DNA of 64,000 nucleotides, from contig CANMML010000013.1 of assembly GCA_947499005.1 (NCBI GenBank), forward strand, positions 1 through 64,000, written 5' to 3'. The notes under the pieces were generated by a model that saw nothing but the letters and a program-made list of their open reading frames with translations, was not told the DNA's origin and ran no database searches. This document shows positions 35,159 to 44,600 of this stretch, one piece after another (position 1 is the stretch's first letter; every line of letters begins with the position of its first letter). The DNA comes from an uncultured Aquimarina sp. Lineage in GTDB: Bacteria > Bacteroidota > Bacteroidia > Flavobacteriales > Flavobacteriaceae. The position numbers were made by a program, and so were the translations under genes.

Positions 35159-38100
35159 TCAAGCCAGAACTAAGGTGTTCTCCATTATTTGTTTCACTTC
35201 ACTCTTACAACTACCACATCCTAATCCAGCTCCTGTTTGTTCACATAATTTAGCAAAATCATGACAACCGCCTTCAATTGCTTTTATGAGGTTCCCTTCT
35301 CCCACTTGGCTACAAGAACACACTAGATTTCCTATAATAGGTTCATCTACTTTACTTGAACGTAACAATTCATCTCGTTTTTCAGAAAGTTCAATTCGCT
35401 CTTCGATTAAACGCTTAAACTCTGCAAATTCACTCTTATCCCCCATTAATATGGCTCCGATCAACCAATCATTGTAAACGATACATTTTTTATAGAAACG
35501 CTTCGCTACATCCATTAGGATAATTTCTTGATAAGCAGGATCGTCTTGCGGATAATCTAACTGACCTATACTACACAGATCGAGATCTTCGAACTTCAAA
35601 ATGTTCATAAACACAGATCCTTTGTAGATCGCAGAATAATCTCCTAATAAATAGTGCGCTACAATATCTGCTTGTTGTTCGGCCGCTGCTGTAATCCCAT
35701 ATAGACTACCGTTAAAATCGGCTATCTCTCCTACTGCAAAAATTGAAGGGTCACTAGTTTGTAAATATTGATTGACAATAATACCTCGCTTGCATTGTAA
35801 CCCTATTTCTCTGGCCAATTCTATATTTGGAATTGTACCAATAGAATATACCACCGCATTACAAGATAATTCTCTACCTGTTTTCAATGTAATAGATAGC
35901 TGATGATCTGCAACGTCGAAAACGGTATCTACTTCATTATCAAAATAAATTTGAATTCCTTTATCTCTAACATCATCTGCTAATAAACGACTGGCAACAA
36001 CATCTAGTTGACGTTCCATCAATCTATTTCCTCGCTGGATGATCGTTACATTAATTTCTCTTGTTCGAAGTGCTGCTGCTAATTCTAACCCCAATAAACC
36101 TCCTCCAACAATAACTACATGTTGTTTATCTTCGGCTAGACCCGATGCATTTAAATAATTCTTTAAACTATCGGCATCACTTCTATTACGCATAGTAAAG
36201 CGACCTGGCAAGTGAATTGGAACTTCTTTTGGCACGAAAGCACGGCTTCCTGTTGCCATCAGTATAATATCAAACTCGTGTTTCTCTCCCTTACTATCAA
36301 TTACATATTTATCTTGTCGATTGATTTCTGTAGCAGGATTACTGGTTTCTAAACGAATATTAAAACGTTCCAGCTCTCCTTCTCTTAATTTTTGTAATTG
36401 TTCCCAAGTAAGTTCTTCCGAAACATATTCTGGTAATAATACTCTATTATAAAATGGGTACGGCTCTTTACAGAATACCGTAATTTCATCTTCTTGATTA
36501 TGCTCTCTATAGGTTTGAATAAATCTGAAAGCTGCTGTACCCGCACCAATAACGCAGATCTTTTGCTTTGGTTTCTCGAACTTCTCTATCTGTACTGCCG
36601 AAAACTTAAAATCTGGTTCTTTAGAAATGGGATCCACAATACTTGTCGTAAGGTTATTGACCCTGGCATAATCATTACCAAAAACTTTACCCCAGTGAAT
36701 TGGCATAAAAACTACTCCTTTGCCAATCCCATCGGAAATCACGACTTTAACTTGAGTAGTACCACGTTTGCTTTTTACCGTTGCAATACTTCCTTCTTTT
36801 AATCCTCTTACAAATGCATCAACTTGATTCATTTCAATATAAGGATCCTCAATATGTGTTAACAATCGGTTTACCTTACCTGTTTTAGTTCTTGTATGCC
36901 ATTGATCTCGAATACGCCCAGAAGTTAAAACTAGTGGGTAATTGTCCGATATTTTTTCTGAAGTCGGCATTGTAAATTTAGGCACCACAAACTTAGCTCG
37001 CCCATTATCTGTATAAAACTTATGGTCTGAAAATAAGCGCGGAGTTCCTGGATGACCTGCAACAGGTACTGGCCATTGGAATGTTCCTTCGGACTTTAGC
37101 CTTTCATAGCTAAGCCCTGTGATATCAATTGACGTACCTTCTGTCATTCGAACGTACTCTTCATATACTTCCGAAACATGCGTATAGTTAAAGCTTTCAT
37201 ACCCCATTTTTTGAGCAAACTTCCAGATAATTTCTACATCTGGCAATGCTTCACCTGGCGCATCAACTACTTTACTTAAATGAGAAATACGACGCTCACT
37301 ATTCGTCATCGTTCCTTCTTTTTCTGCCCATCCTGCTGCTGGTAAAACAACATCTGCATATTCTAAAGTCTCAGAACGATCCGATATTTCTTGTACTACA
37401 ACAAACTTAGCTTTCTTAAGTGCTGCTTCTACTTTATTTGAATTAGGAAGACTCACTAAAGGGTTCGTACATGCAACCCATATCGCTTTTAGTTCTCCCG
37501 ATTCTAAAGCATCAATCATTTGAGTCGCAGTAAAACCAGGTTTTTCCTGTATTTCTTTTCCTCCCCAAAAATTAGCTACTTCTTTTCTGTGTTCTGCATT
37601 ACCAAGGTCTTTATGAACGGCTAATAAGTTAGCCATCCCTCCTACTTCTCTACCTCCCATGGCATTAGGCTGCCCTGTTAAAGAAAAAGGTCCCGATCCT
37701 GGTTTTCCAATATGTCCTGTTAATAAGGATAAATTTAATAATGCATTATTTTTATTAACCCCAATAGAACTTTGATTAAGTCCCATAGCCCACATAGTGA
37801 TAAAACCTTTGGCATCTGCAATTAATTCAGCTGCTTTTTTAATTTCATCAACTGTTACTCCACAAGTTTTAGCAGCAACTTTAATTGAAGTTTGCTTTAC
37901 TAATGATTTAACGGCTTCGTAATTATCAGTATGTTTTTCTATAAAGGCTTTATCTATTTTCTTTTTTTCTATCAATCGTGCTGCTATAGCATTATACAAC
38001 ACAACATCTGTACCAGGTAATAATTGAAGGTGAAGATCCGCTAGATCGCAAGTTTGCGTTTTACGAGGATCTACGACAATAATCTTTACATTAGGGTTCT

Positions 38101-38680
38101 TTTCCTTGTGCGCCTCAACACGCCTCCATAGAATTGGATGACACCAAGCAGGGTTAGCTCCTGCTACCATAAATAAATCTGCTTCTTCGATATCTGCATA
38201 TGCTACAGGCACGCTATCTTCCCCTAAGGCTTGCTTATATCCTACTACCGCAGAACTCATACAAAGCCTAGAATTCGTATCAATGTTATTCGTCCCTATA
38301 AACCCCTTGGTGATTTTATTAAAAAGATAGTACTCTTCTGTTAAGCACTGTCCAGAAACATAAAAACCTACACTATTAGGCCCATATTTCTCTATAATTG
38401 ATTTAAAAACTGCAGCGGTACGATCTAGTGCATTATCCCAAGTAACGTCTTGTAATTCGTGGTTTTTACTCCAACGCATCTGAGGCTTCAATAAACGGTC
38501 TGTTTTATCTTGAACAACATGATGAAGGTTCATTCCTTTAGAACATAATTTTCCTTGATTCACAGGGTGATCTTTATCTCCTTCGATATTGATAACACCA
38601 TTAGCATCTTTAGAAGCTACAATTCCACAACCTACACCACAATAAGAACAGGTAGTTTTGAATTTAGGGTTTATTGACAT
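35159..38680 (-). CDS. Assimilatory nitrate reductase fused to NirB-like flavoprotein and BFD domain
   Basis: A 1173-residue three-part protein from ATG at 38678-38680. (1) Residues 1-690 form a molybdopterin oxidoreductase of the NasA type: the [4Fe-4S] site TCSYCGVGC and later LCSKG, VAGANPAWCHPILW in the catalytic region, and the dinucleotide-binding domain with TSGRIRDQWHTRTKTGKVNRL. (2) About 700-1080 form a pyridine-nucleotide disulfide oxidoreductase like the N-terminal half of NirB: KICVIGAGTAAF and VIVGGGLLGLELAAALR. (3) The C-terminal 50 residues form a BFD-type [2Fe-2S] domain (CSCSQ ... GLGCGSC). This layout would pass electrons from NAD(P)H through FAD and Fe-S to Mo for nitrate to nitrite in the cytosol. 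No nitrite reductase or nitrate transporter gene is nearby. Confidence 0.88.
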   Translation of the reverse strand: MSINPKFKTTCSYCGVGCGIVASKDANGVINIEGDKDHPVNQGKLCSKGMNLHHVVQDKTDRLLKPQMRWSKNHELQDVTWDNALDRTAAVFKSIIEKYGPNSVGFYVSGQCLTEEYYLFNKITKGFIGTNNIDTNSRLCMSSAVVGYKQALGEDSVPVAYADIEEADLFMVAGANPAWCHPILWRRVEAHKEKNPNVKIIVVDPRKTQTCDLADLHLQLLPGTDVVLYNAIAARLIEKKKIDKAFIEKHTDNYEAVKSLVKQTSIKVAAKTCGVTVDEIKKAAELIADAKGFITMWAMGLNQSSIGVNKNNALLNLSLLTGHIGKPGSGPFSLTGQPNAMGGREVGGMANLLAVHKDLGNAEHRKEVANFWGGKEIQEKPGFTATQMIDALESGELKAIWVACTNPLVSLPNSNKVEAALKKAKFVVVQEISDRSETLEYADVVLPAAGWAEKEGTMTNSERRISHLSKVVDAPGEALPDVEIIWKFAQKMGYESFNYTHVSEVYEEYVRMTEGTSIDITGLSYERLKSEGTFQWPVPVAGHPGTPRLFSDHKFYTDNGRAKFVVPKFTMPTSEKISDNYPLVLTSGRIRDQWHTRTKTGKVNRLLTHIEDPYIEMNQVDAFVRGLKEGSIATVKSKRGTTQVKVVISDGIGKGVVFMPIHWGKVFGNDYARVNNLTTSIVDPISKEPDFKFSAVQIEKFEKPKQKICVIGAGTAAFRFIQTYREHNQEDEITVFCKEPYPFYNRVLLPEYVSEELTWEQLQKLREGELERFNIRLETSNPATEINRQDKYVIDSKGEKHEFDIILMATGSRAFVPKEVPIHLPGRFTMRNRSDADSLKNYLNASGLAEDKQHVVIVGGGLLGLELAAALRTREINVTIIQRGNRLMERQLDVVASRLLADDVRDKGIQIYFDNEVDTVFDVADHQLSITLKTGRELSCNAVVYSIGTIPNIELAREIGLQCKRGIIVNQYLQTSDPSIFAVGEIADFNGSLYGITAAAEQQADIVAHYLLGDYSAIYKGSVFMNILKFEDLDLCSIGQLDYPQDDPAYQEIILMDVAKRFYKKCIVYNDWLIGAILMGDKSEFAEFKRLIEERIELSEKRDELLRSSKVDEPIIGNLVCSCSQVGEGNLIKAIEGGCHDFAKLCEQTGAGLGCGSCKSEVKQIMENTLVLA

Positions 38681-38841
38681 ATTCACGCACTTGTTTGAAA
38701 CACAAAACTACGTATAAATACGTAAAGTAACTAAGTAACATACTTAGTTTTAATAAAACTGTAACTAAAAGGCAACCTAATTGATTAGATCGCCTTAATT
38801 ATCATTTTTTTTAATGAACTTTAAAAAAAATCTAAAACACA

Positions 38842-38875
38842 AAAAAGAAGCAACCACTAAAGATTGCTTCTTTTT
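38842..38875 (-). terminator. Terminator after the second T9SS protein gene
   Basis: Stem AAAAAGAAGCAA / TTGCTTCTTTTT with a 10-nt loop, 25 nt beyond the stop of the 897-residue gene. The A-run on the left becomes the T-run on the minus strand. Confidence 0.85.
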
Positions 38876-38899
38876 GTAACTTCTTTAAAGAAATTTATA

Positions 38900-41593
38900 C
38901 TATTTCTTAACTACCTTCTCTGTGATTACTCCTTTTTCTGTTGTTACCACAGCTATATATATTCCTGAAGTTAAACCAGAAACATTTGTCGAGTTAGCAA
39001 CTAAAGCACCTGAAAGGTCAAATATTTCTACTGAAATAACCTCAACACCTCCTTTGATTACTAATTCATTTTCTACTACAGTTTCAATAAAAACTAATGT
39101 ATCTAGACTAAAAGTTTCGTTACTTAATGTAGGACTATATTCTAGACTTAAAGTATTGGATACTTCATTATCATTCCCTGCAATATCAGTAGTACTACCA
39201 GCAGATATACTTGCCTCGACTAATCCACTTGACGAAGGAACTAGATTAAATACAAAAATAGTATTATCAACTGTTGAAAAATCTTGAACTGAACCATTAG
39301 ATACAGTAATATCTGAAGCCTCAAAAACACCTACTTCTTGTGAAAAAGTTATTGTAACAGGAATAGGATTATCATCTGTAGGGTCACTTGAAGTAGTAGA
39401 AATCATTACCGTTGGATCTGTAGTGTCTACTGTTACCGATTGAGGAGCTGAATTTAAAGTAACTCCATTCAAAGAAGAAGTCGCAACAAATGAAGCTGTA
39501 CCATCTGGTAACCCTCCTTGATTAATATATTCAAAAACACCAGCCGAATTTGTTACAGCGCTAGCAATAAACACAGGTATTGGATTACCATCTACTGCGA
39601 ATGTAATTATCGAATTAGGCTCTGCTGTTCCGCTTACCGACAACGTATTATCATTAGTTACAAAATCCAAATTACTAACCCCTGTATCACTAGTGATACC
39701 CGTAATTACCACAGGTGTATTATTTACTTGATTAACCGTAATTATAAATGTTTGATCACCCGAAGTATTAACACCTCCATTAGCTGTCCCTCCATCATCA
39801 GAAAGACTTACTGTAACTGTTGCTGATCCAAAAGCATTTGCTGCTGGTGTATAAGTTAAACTCCCTGTTGATTCATCGATATCTGGCTGCACACTAAATA
39901 ATGCATTGTCATCATTAGACACATTAAACGTCAATACTTGGACTGCTACATTATTGTCATCAATATTAGTAGCAAACATATTTACTGTTTGTGCTCCTGC
40001 ATCTTCAAGAACTGTCTGGTTTGGAGACATTGGCAAATCAAAACTTGGCGCATTGTTAGATTCCGATATTGTTATGTTTGCCGTCGAAGAATTAGGACAA
40101 TCACCTGTTGTAATATAGGTAACCATATACATCCCTGGTGTAGATTCAGAAACATCAATAACACCATTAGCAGCAATATCTAATCCCATCGAAGAGCTAA
40201 ATGAACCACCTGTTAAGCCTGTAATCGTTGGTGATGGATCTGATCCTCCCGTAAAGAAAACACTTGTATTATAATTAAAACCTGCATCATCCAAAGCGAA
40301 TATCTCTACATCATCAGTAGCTGATCCTCCACAACTATTAGTATCTGCAAATACATACGTAACTGTATGCGTACCAACCCCAGCTGCTACAGGATCAAAA
40401 CTATACGTCATTCCATTGCCATCATCAGTAATACCAGGACCTGAATAAACTCCTCCTGTTGGCAAACCACCACCTTGACCTGTTTGAACTCCTGCATCAA
40501 AACATAAATCTGATAAGGCAGTAAAGCTAACCACTGGCAACCCAAACACCTCTACATCATCAGTAGCTGACCCTCCACAACTATTAGTATCTGTAAATGA
40601 ATACGTAATTGTATGCGTGCCAATCCCAGCTGTTGCTGGATTAAAACTATATGTCATTCCATTGCCATCATCGGTGATACCAGGACCTGAATAAATCCCT
40701 CCTGTTGGCAAACCACCACCTTGACCTGTTTGAACTCCTGCATCAACACATAAATCTGATAAGGCAGTAAAGCTAACCATAGGTAATCCAAATACTTCTA
40801 CATCATCAGTAGCTGGATCACTATTAACAGTATAAGTTATAGTAGTCGTTCCCCCTCCAGCTGTCGCTGGATTAAAACTATAGGTCATTCCATTACCCTC
40901 ATCAGTAATACCTGTACCCGAATAAACACCTCCTGCCGGAGAACCTCCACCTAGTCCTGTTTGCTCTCCCGCATTTATACATAAATCAGCTAGTGCTGTA
41001 AATGTAGTTGCAGGTGTTGAAGCTACATCAAAAGTAAAAGCATCTAAAGCTAAATAATCGAATGTTCCTGTTGTAGAAATATTTAATTCATCAATATTTT
41101 CATTAGAAAAATCATTCATTGTTTCAGTTGCAAAATCTATCTCCGTAAAACCATTCTGACTCCCTGAAGGAGTATTGAAGTCAGCAGTCTTAGTAAAAGT
41201 GAAGACCTCATTATCATCCTTTTCTGCTTGTATTGTCAAATTCCCTGAACCTGTAGAAATCCCATTTAATTGAGCTAAATACACCCAAAAACTTTTAATT
41301 GTAAAATCTGATCCGTCACTAGTCACAATAGTAAGCTGTGTCCCATTGCTAGCACCTCCGGAACCATCGTGATCTAAGAATTGATTATCGGCAGCTGTTC
41401 CATCCCAACCTAATCCATTTAAAGCAGATATCCTATAGCCATCAGATGTACTACTATAATTGAAAGTTACTCCTCCTTCACTAAAGGAAACTCCTCCTGT
41501 GGTATCTCCATCAAAAGTTTCATTAGTTTGTGCTTGGAGTATTGAAATACCGAAGCAGCAAAACATTATTAGTTTAAAATAGTTGTGTTTCAT
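38900..41593 (-). CDS. T9SS-exported surface protein with repeat and cadherin/Ig-like domains
   Basis: An 897-residue secreted protein. Signal peptide 1-22 (IMFCCFGISILQAQ). Residues about 24-190 form a module also found three times in the next gene (starting at ETFDGD, ending in DYLALDAF). Residues about 195-435 are three near-identical units of about 80 residues (FTALSDLCVDAGVQTGQGGG). A cadherin-like segment (about 510-640), an adhesin-type Ig-like segment (about 645-730) and a Big-like segment with VTITFSQEVGVFEASDITVSNG follow. The last 70 residues are a type A T9SS sorting domain (VISVEIFDLSGALVA ... SGIYIAVVTTEKGVITEKVVKK). It is likely anchored on the outer surface or released. Adhesion is inferred from architecture. 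Confidence 0.85.
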   Translation of the reverse strand: MKHNYFKLIMFCCFGISILQAQTNETFDGDTTGGVSFSEGGVTFNYSSTSDGYRISALNGLGWDGTAADNQFLDHDGSGGASNGTQLTIVTSDGSDFTIKSFWVYLAQLNGISTGSGNLTIQAEKDDNEVFTFTKTADFNTPSGSQNGFTEIDFATETMNDFSNENIDELNISTTGTFDYLALDAFTFDVASTPATTFTALADLCINAGEQTGLGGGSPAGGVYSGTGITDEGNGMTYSFNPATAGGGTTTITYTVNSDPATDDVEVFGLPMVSFTALSDLCVDAGVQTGQGGGLPTGGIYSGPGITDDGNGMTYSFNPATAGIGTHTITYSFTDTNSCGGSATDDVEVFGLPVVSFTALSDLCFDAGVQTGQGGGLPTGGVYSGPGITDDGNGMTYSFDPVAAGVGTHTVTYVFADTNSCGGSATDDVEIFALDDAGFNYNTSVFFTGGSDPSPTITGLTGGSFSSSMGLDIAANGVIDVSESTPGMYMVTYITTGDCPNSSTANITISESNNAPSFDLPMSPNQTVLEDAGAQTVNMFATNIDDNNVAVQVLTFNVSNDDNALFSVQPDIDESTGSLTYTPAANAFGSATVTVSLSDDGGTANGGVNTSGDQTFIITVNQVNNTPVVITGITSDTGVSNLDFVTNDNTLSVSGTAEPNSIITFAVDGNPIPVFIASAVTNSAGVFEYINQGGLPDGTASFVATSSLNGVTLNSAPQSVTVDTTDPTVMISTTSSDPTDDNPIPVTITFSQEVGVFEASDITVSNGSVQDFSTVDNTIFVFNLVPSSSGLVEASISAGSTTDIAGNDNEVSNTLSLEYSPTLSNETFSLDTLVFIETVVENELVIKGGVEVISVEIFDLSGALVANSTNVSGLTSGIYIAVVTTEKGVITEKVVKK
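40285..41015. repeat. Three tandem units of about 246 bp in the 897-residue T9SS gene
   Basis: Each unit encodes the segment from FTALSDLC to DDVEVFG. The two left-hand units (about 40290-40777) are almost identical at the DNA level; the right-hand one (about 40780-41015) is shorter and more diverged. Boundaries are approximate. Confidence 0.8.
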
Positions 41594-41615
41594 TTTATTG
41601 TTTTTAAAAATTTAG

Positions 41616-41646
41616 AATACCTCGGCATTTAAATTGCCGAGGTATT
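41616..41646 (-). terminator. Terminator after the giant T9SS protein gene
   Basis: Stem AATACCTCGGCA / TGCCGAGGTATT with a 7-nt loop, 10 nt after the stop. It splits the two T9SS genes into different transcription units, or at least weakens read-through. Confidence 0.8.
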
Positions 41647-41655
41647 GAAATTATA

Positions 41656-44600
41656 TTATTGTTTAATGATCTTTAAAATTAAACTTTTTCCTTCTAAAAA
41701 AGTAATTCCAACCAAATAAACACCTGAATTAAAATCACTTATATCCACAGAATCTACATTTCTCACTTCAAATAACACCTTACCTGACAAATCAAATAAT
41801 TGAAGTAACTCAATAGGGTTTGAAGAATCCACTTCAAAAATATCTTTAACCAAAGTATTGTAGCTAATTGATGATTTCAAATCAACTACATTATTAGATA
41901 AAGTAACAGTATCTTTTTCAAATGACTCACTAGCCTGTAAAGCATTATTCCCTGCAAGATCACTAACATCTGCAGTTACTGTTATATTCCCATCATCCAA
42001 ACCACTAATATCTGCAGCTGAAGCTGTAAATGTATTTGAAGAAACTAGTCCTGTCACTTGAACTACTGGATTGTCACCATCATCAAAAGTGATTGTTACA
42101 GTTTGACCATCTTCTGCACCTGTCGTTTCACCGCTTATTACTAGGTCACTTTCTTCTGTTTCATCAACAATATCATCTCCTGAAATCGGTGTTGTAATAG
42201 ATATTGTAGGAATTGCTGCATCTTTTGCTTCTGTATCTGTAGCAGCCAAACCTGTATTACTATTAACATCAGTAAGCGTAACACTCAATGTAATTGTACC
42301 ATCTGCTAAACCACTTAAATCAATACCTGTAATTTGATCCGTAGCTGTAGCAACAATTCCCGAACCTGTTACAGAACCTGCTCCGCCATCTGATGTAAAA
42401 CCATAATTGTAAGTAGCACCAACTTCCGCTCCAGAAAATGTAAAACTTACGGCATCATCATTTCCTCCATTAATCGACGATTGACCAATAGACACTGAAT
42501 AACCTGTAGGCGCAACCGTTTCTTTCGTTTCTGTATCTGTAGCTGCTATACCAGTATTGCCATTTACATCAGTCAAGGTAACACTCAAGGTAATTGTACC
42601 ATCTGCTAAACCACTTAAATTAATAACATCGATTTGACCTGTAGCCGCAGTAATGGTTCCTGAACCTGTAACAGAACCTACACCACCACTTGAAGTAAAC
42701 GTATAGTTATACATCGAACCAACTTCGGCTCCACCAAACACAAAACTAACAGTAGCAGCATTACCACCATTTATTGGTGACTGTTCAATACTTACTGTAT
42801 ATCCACTTGGAGCTACCGTTTCTTTCGTTTCTGTATCTGTAGCTGCTATACCAGCATTGCCATTTACATCAGTCAAGGTAACACTCAATGTAATAGTACC
42901 ATCAGCTAAACCACTTAAATCTATACCTGTAATTTGATCCGTAGCTGTAGCAATAACTCCTGAATTTGTAACTGAACCAGCGCCTCCGCTAGTCGTAAAT
43001 GTATAATTATAGGTTGCACCAACTTCGGCTCCAGAAAATGTAAAACTTACCGCATCATCATTTCCTGCATTGATTGGAGATTGATCAACTACTACTGAAT
43101 AACCACTAGGAGCTACTGTTTCTTTCGTTTCTGTATCTGTAGCTGCAGAACCAATATTACCATTTACATCGGTCAAAGTAACACTCAATGTAATAGTACC
43201 ATCTGCTAAACCACTTAAATCAATGCCTGTAATTTGGTCAGTAGCTGTAGCAATAACTCCTGAATTTGTAACTGAACCAGCGCCTCCGCTAGTCGTAAAT
43301 GTATAGTTATACATCGAACCAACTTCGGCTCCACCAAACACAAAACTAACAGTAGCAGCATTACCACCATTTATTGGTGACTGTTCAATACTTACTGTAT
43401 ATCCACTTGGAGCTACCGTTTCTTTCGTTTCTGTATCTGTAGCTGCTATACCAGCATTGCCATTTACATCAGTCAAGGTAACACTCAATGTAATAGTACC
43501 ATCAGCTAAACCACTTAAATCTATACCTGTAATTTGATCCGTAGCTGTAGCAATAACTCCTGAATTAGTTACAGAACCTGCTCCTCCGCTTGTCGTAAAT
43601 GTATAATTATAGGTTGCACCAACTTCGGCTCCAGAAAATGTAAAACTTACGGCATCATCATTACCTGCATTGATTGGAGATTGATCAACTACTACTGAAT
43701 AACCACTAGGCGCTACTGTTTCTTTCGTTTCTGTATCTGTAGCTGCAAAACCAATATTACCATTTACATCTGTCAAAGTTACGCTAAGGGTAATAGTACC
43801 ATCTGCTAAACCACTTAAATCAATGCCTGTAATTTGGTCAGTAGCTGTAGCAATAACTCCTGAATTAGTTACAGAACCTGCTCCTCCGCTTGTCGTAAAT
43901 GTATAATTATATGTGGCGCCAACTTCGGCTCCAGAAAATGTAAAACTTACGGCATCATCATTACCTGCATTAATTGGAGATTGATCGATACTTACTGAAT
44001 AGCCTGTTGGTGCTACCGTTTCTTTTTCTACCGTATCGATAGCATCGGTTCCCATATTACCACTAGTATCTGTCAAGTTTACAGTTAGAGTCAATGTTCC
44101 ATCATTTCTATTCGTTACATCAATATCTGTAATTTGCTGATCTGTCGATGTAATCGTTCCTGTTCCAGTTGTTGAGTTTGGAAATCCATCGGTTCTTATA
44201 CTGTATTCGTAAGAAGCACCTATTTCTGCCCCAGAAAAAGTAAAACTTACCGCATCATCATTTGAGCTATTCACTACAGATTGATCGATAGTGACAGTAT
44301 ATCCTGATGGCGCTGTACCATCTTGACAGAAATCGAAATTATCGACACCCAGATATACAAAATCAGTTGCAATAGTAATTTCCAATTCATCAATTAAATC
44401 TGCTGTAACATCATTTCCATCTAAAGAAGAAAAATCAACTACTAAGAAACCATTATTCCCTTCTGACGATGACGTTGGAAAAGTTGTATTTGATGTACTT
44501 AACGTAGCAGTAAACATCTCAACATCATTCTCTTTTCCTATAATCGTAACAGAACCGTCAGCTGTTGGACTTGAAGCTGCAGCAATAGAAGACAAATACA

